Shown: one piece after another, positions 6,755-7,067 of the stretch
Numbering within the stretch: the stretch's first letter is position 1
Layout of the letters: each line of letters begins with the position of its first letter
Source: JAZGBC01 sp036444495
GTDB lineage: Bacteria; Pseudomonadota; Alphaproteobacteria; Kiloniellales; J153
Direction of reading: 5' to 3'
DNA: 7,067 bases
Assembly: GCA_036444495.1 (NCBI GenBank)
Contig: JAZGBC010000212.1
Location: forward strand, 1 to 7,067
Program-made: the position numbers and the translations under genes
The notes under the pieces: model-generated
Databases searched by the model: none
Told to the model about the DNA's origin: nothing
Seen by the model: only the letters and a program-made list of their open reading frames with translations

Positions 6755-6783
6755 TAGAGCAATAGCCGTCGGCTATTGCTCTA
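6755..6783. repeat. 29-base palindrome with the same ends as the preceding element
   Basis: TAGAGCAATAGCC (6755-6767) pairs perfectly over 13 bp with GGCTATTGCTCTA (6771-6783) around a GTC loop. Its arm matches the outer arm of the 6681-6742 element in 10 of 13 positions, including the first seven bases, so the two look related. Twelve bases separate them. It also starts and ends with TA. No U-run follows. Confidence 0.75.
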
Positions 6784-6882
6784 GCACCGGTCCCCGGGGC
6801 TGGATAGGCGCGGACTGCTCGGTCATACTGCCGCCGGCTTGCCGTCTGGACGGGCCACAGCCTTCGTATTGGCTGTCGAGGC

Positions 6883-6889
6883 AAGGGAG
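6883..6889 (+). promoter_or_regulatory. Ribosome binding site of the acetoacetyl-CoA synthetase gene
   Basis: AAGGGAG lies eight bases before ATG 6898 and supports that start. The stretch 6784-6882 between the palindromes and this site should contain the promoter, but I see no convincing hexamer pair in it. Confidence 0.65.
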
Positions 6890-6897
6890 CAACCCCC

Positions 6898-7067
6898 ATG
6901 AGCGCGCCGCTGTGGCAGCCCTCCCCCGAGCGCATCGCCGGCGCCAACCTGACCGCTTTCATGGCCCGGGTCGAGCGCGACTGGGGCGTGAAGCTGGCCG
7001 GTTACGACGCGCTCTACGACTGGTCGGTGGCCGAGCTCGAGAAGTTCTGGTCCTCGGTCTGGGACTG
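6898..7067 (+). CDS. Probable acetoacetyl-CoA synthetase (acetoacetate-CoA ligase), N-terminal fragment
   Basis: Only the first 56 codons are in the window; the gene runs off the right edge. The start MSAPLWQPSPERI, then ANLTAFMARVERDWG, YDALYDWSV and KFWSSVWD, fits the N-terminal cap of acetoacetyl-CoA synthetases of the ANL adenylate-forming superfamily. These enzymes activate acetoacetate with ATP and CoA in the cytoplasm, feeding ketone-body or polyhydroxybutyrate breakdown products into acetyl-CoA. The call rests on recognition of this N-terminal pattern; the AMP-binding motifs lie beyond the edge, so a related acyl-CoA synthetase is not excluded. The ATG has AAGGGAG eight bases upstream. 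It follows mrcA on the same strand but is separated by 270 bases and two palindromes, so it is probably a separate transcription unit. Confidence 0.82.
   Translation, partial: MSAPLWQPSPERIAGANLTAFMARVERDWGVKLAGYDALYDWSVAELEKFWSSVWD

Noticed and set aside
1..7067. A novel defence, mobile or biosynthetic system
   Set aside because: All substantial coding space is accounted for by housekeeping genes (RNase E, amidase, PBP1A, and an acyl-CoA synthetase fragment). There is no transposase, integrase, CRISPR-like spacing or unfamiliar gene cluster.

Overview
The window looks like ordinary chromosome from a GC-rich alphaproteobacterium, probably of the Rhodospirillales or a relative. The taxonomic reading rests on three points: the gene set and order, the RNase E with a long acidic insertion inside its S1 domain, and a class of dispersed palindrome that resembles alphaproteobacterial intergenic repeats. 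No assignment to species is possible from the sequence alone.

Layout: (1) 1-2310, minus strand: rne, encoding RNase E, with its 3' end cut off by the left edge (770 codons present). (2) 2311-2852: a 542-base divergent intergenic region that should hold the promoters and leaders of rne and of the gene to its right. It contains one clean small hairpin and no convincing gene. (3) 2853-4061, plus strand: a secreted N-acetylmuramoyl-L-alanine amidase of the AmiC type (signal peptide, AMIN domain, zinc Amidase_3 domain). (4) 4062-4209: a short gap with a perfect 12-base palindrome and a 7-bp stem closed by a GAAA loop. (5) about 4210-6627, plus strand: mrcA, a bifunctional class A penicillin-binding protein of the PBP1A type. 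It has no in-frame ATG or GTG near its N-terminus and seems to start at CTG 4210 behind a strong ribosome binding site. (6) 6628-6897: an intergenic region with two neighbouring palindromic repeats that share the ends TAGAGCA and TGCTCTA. (7) 6898 to the right edge, plus strand: the first 56 codons of a probable acetoacetyl-CoA synthetase.

The amidase and PBP1A form a peptidoglycan unit: PBP1A polymerises glycan strands and crosslinks them in the periplasm, while the amidase removes stem peptides so that daughter cells can separate. Divergent rne next to this pair is a conserved alphaproteobacterial arrangement. In many relatives prfB follows mrcA; here a ketone-body or PHB-cycle type ligase gene is found instead, and the repeat pair sits at that junction.

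I found no CRISPR array, transposase, toxin-antitoxin pair, defence system, tRNA or rRNA. The observations most worth checking are the CTG start of mrcA, the TA-bounded palindrome pair at the synteny junction, and the structured rne leader.
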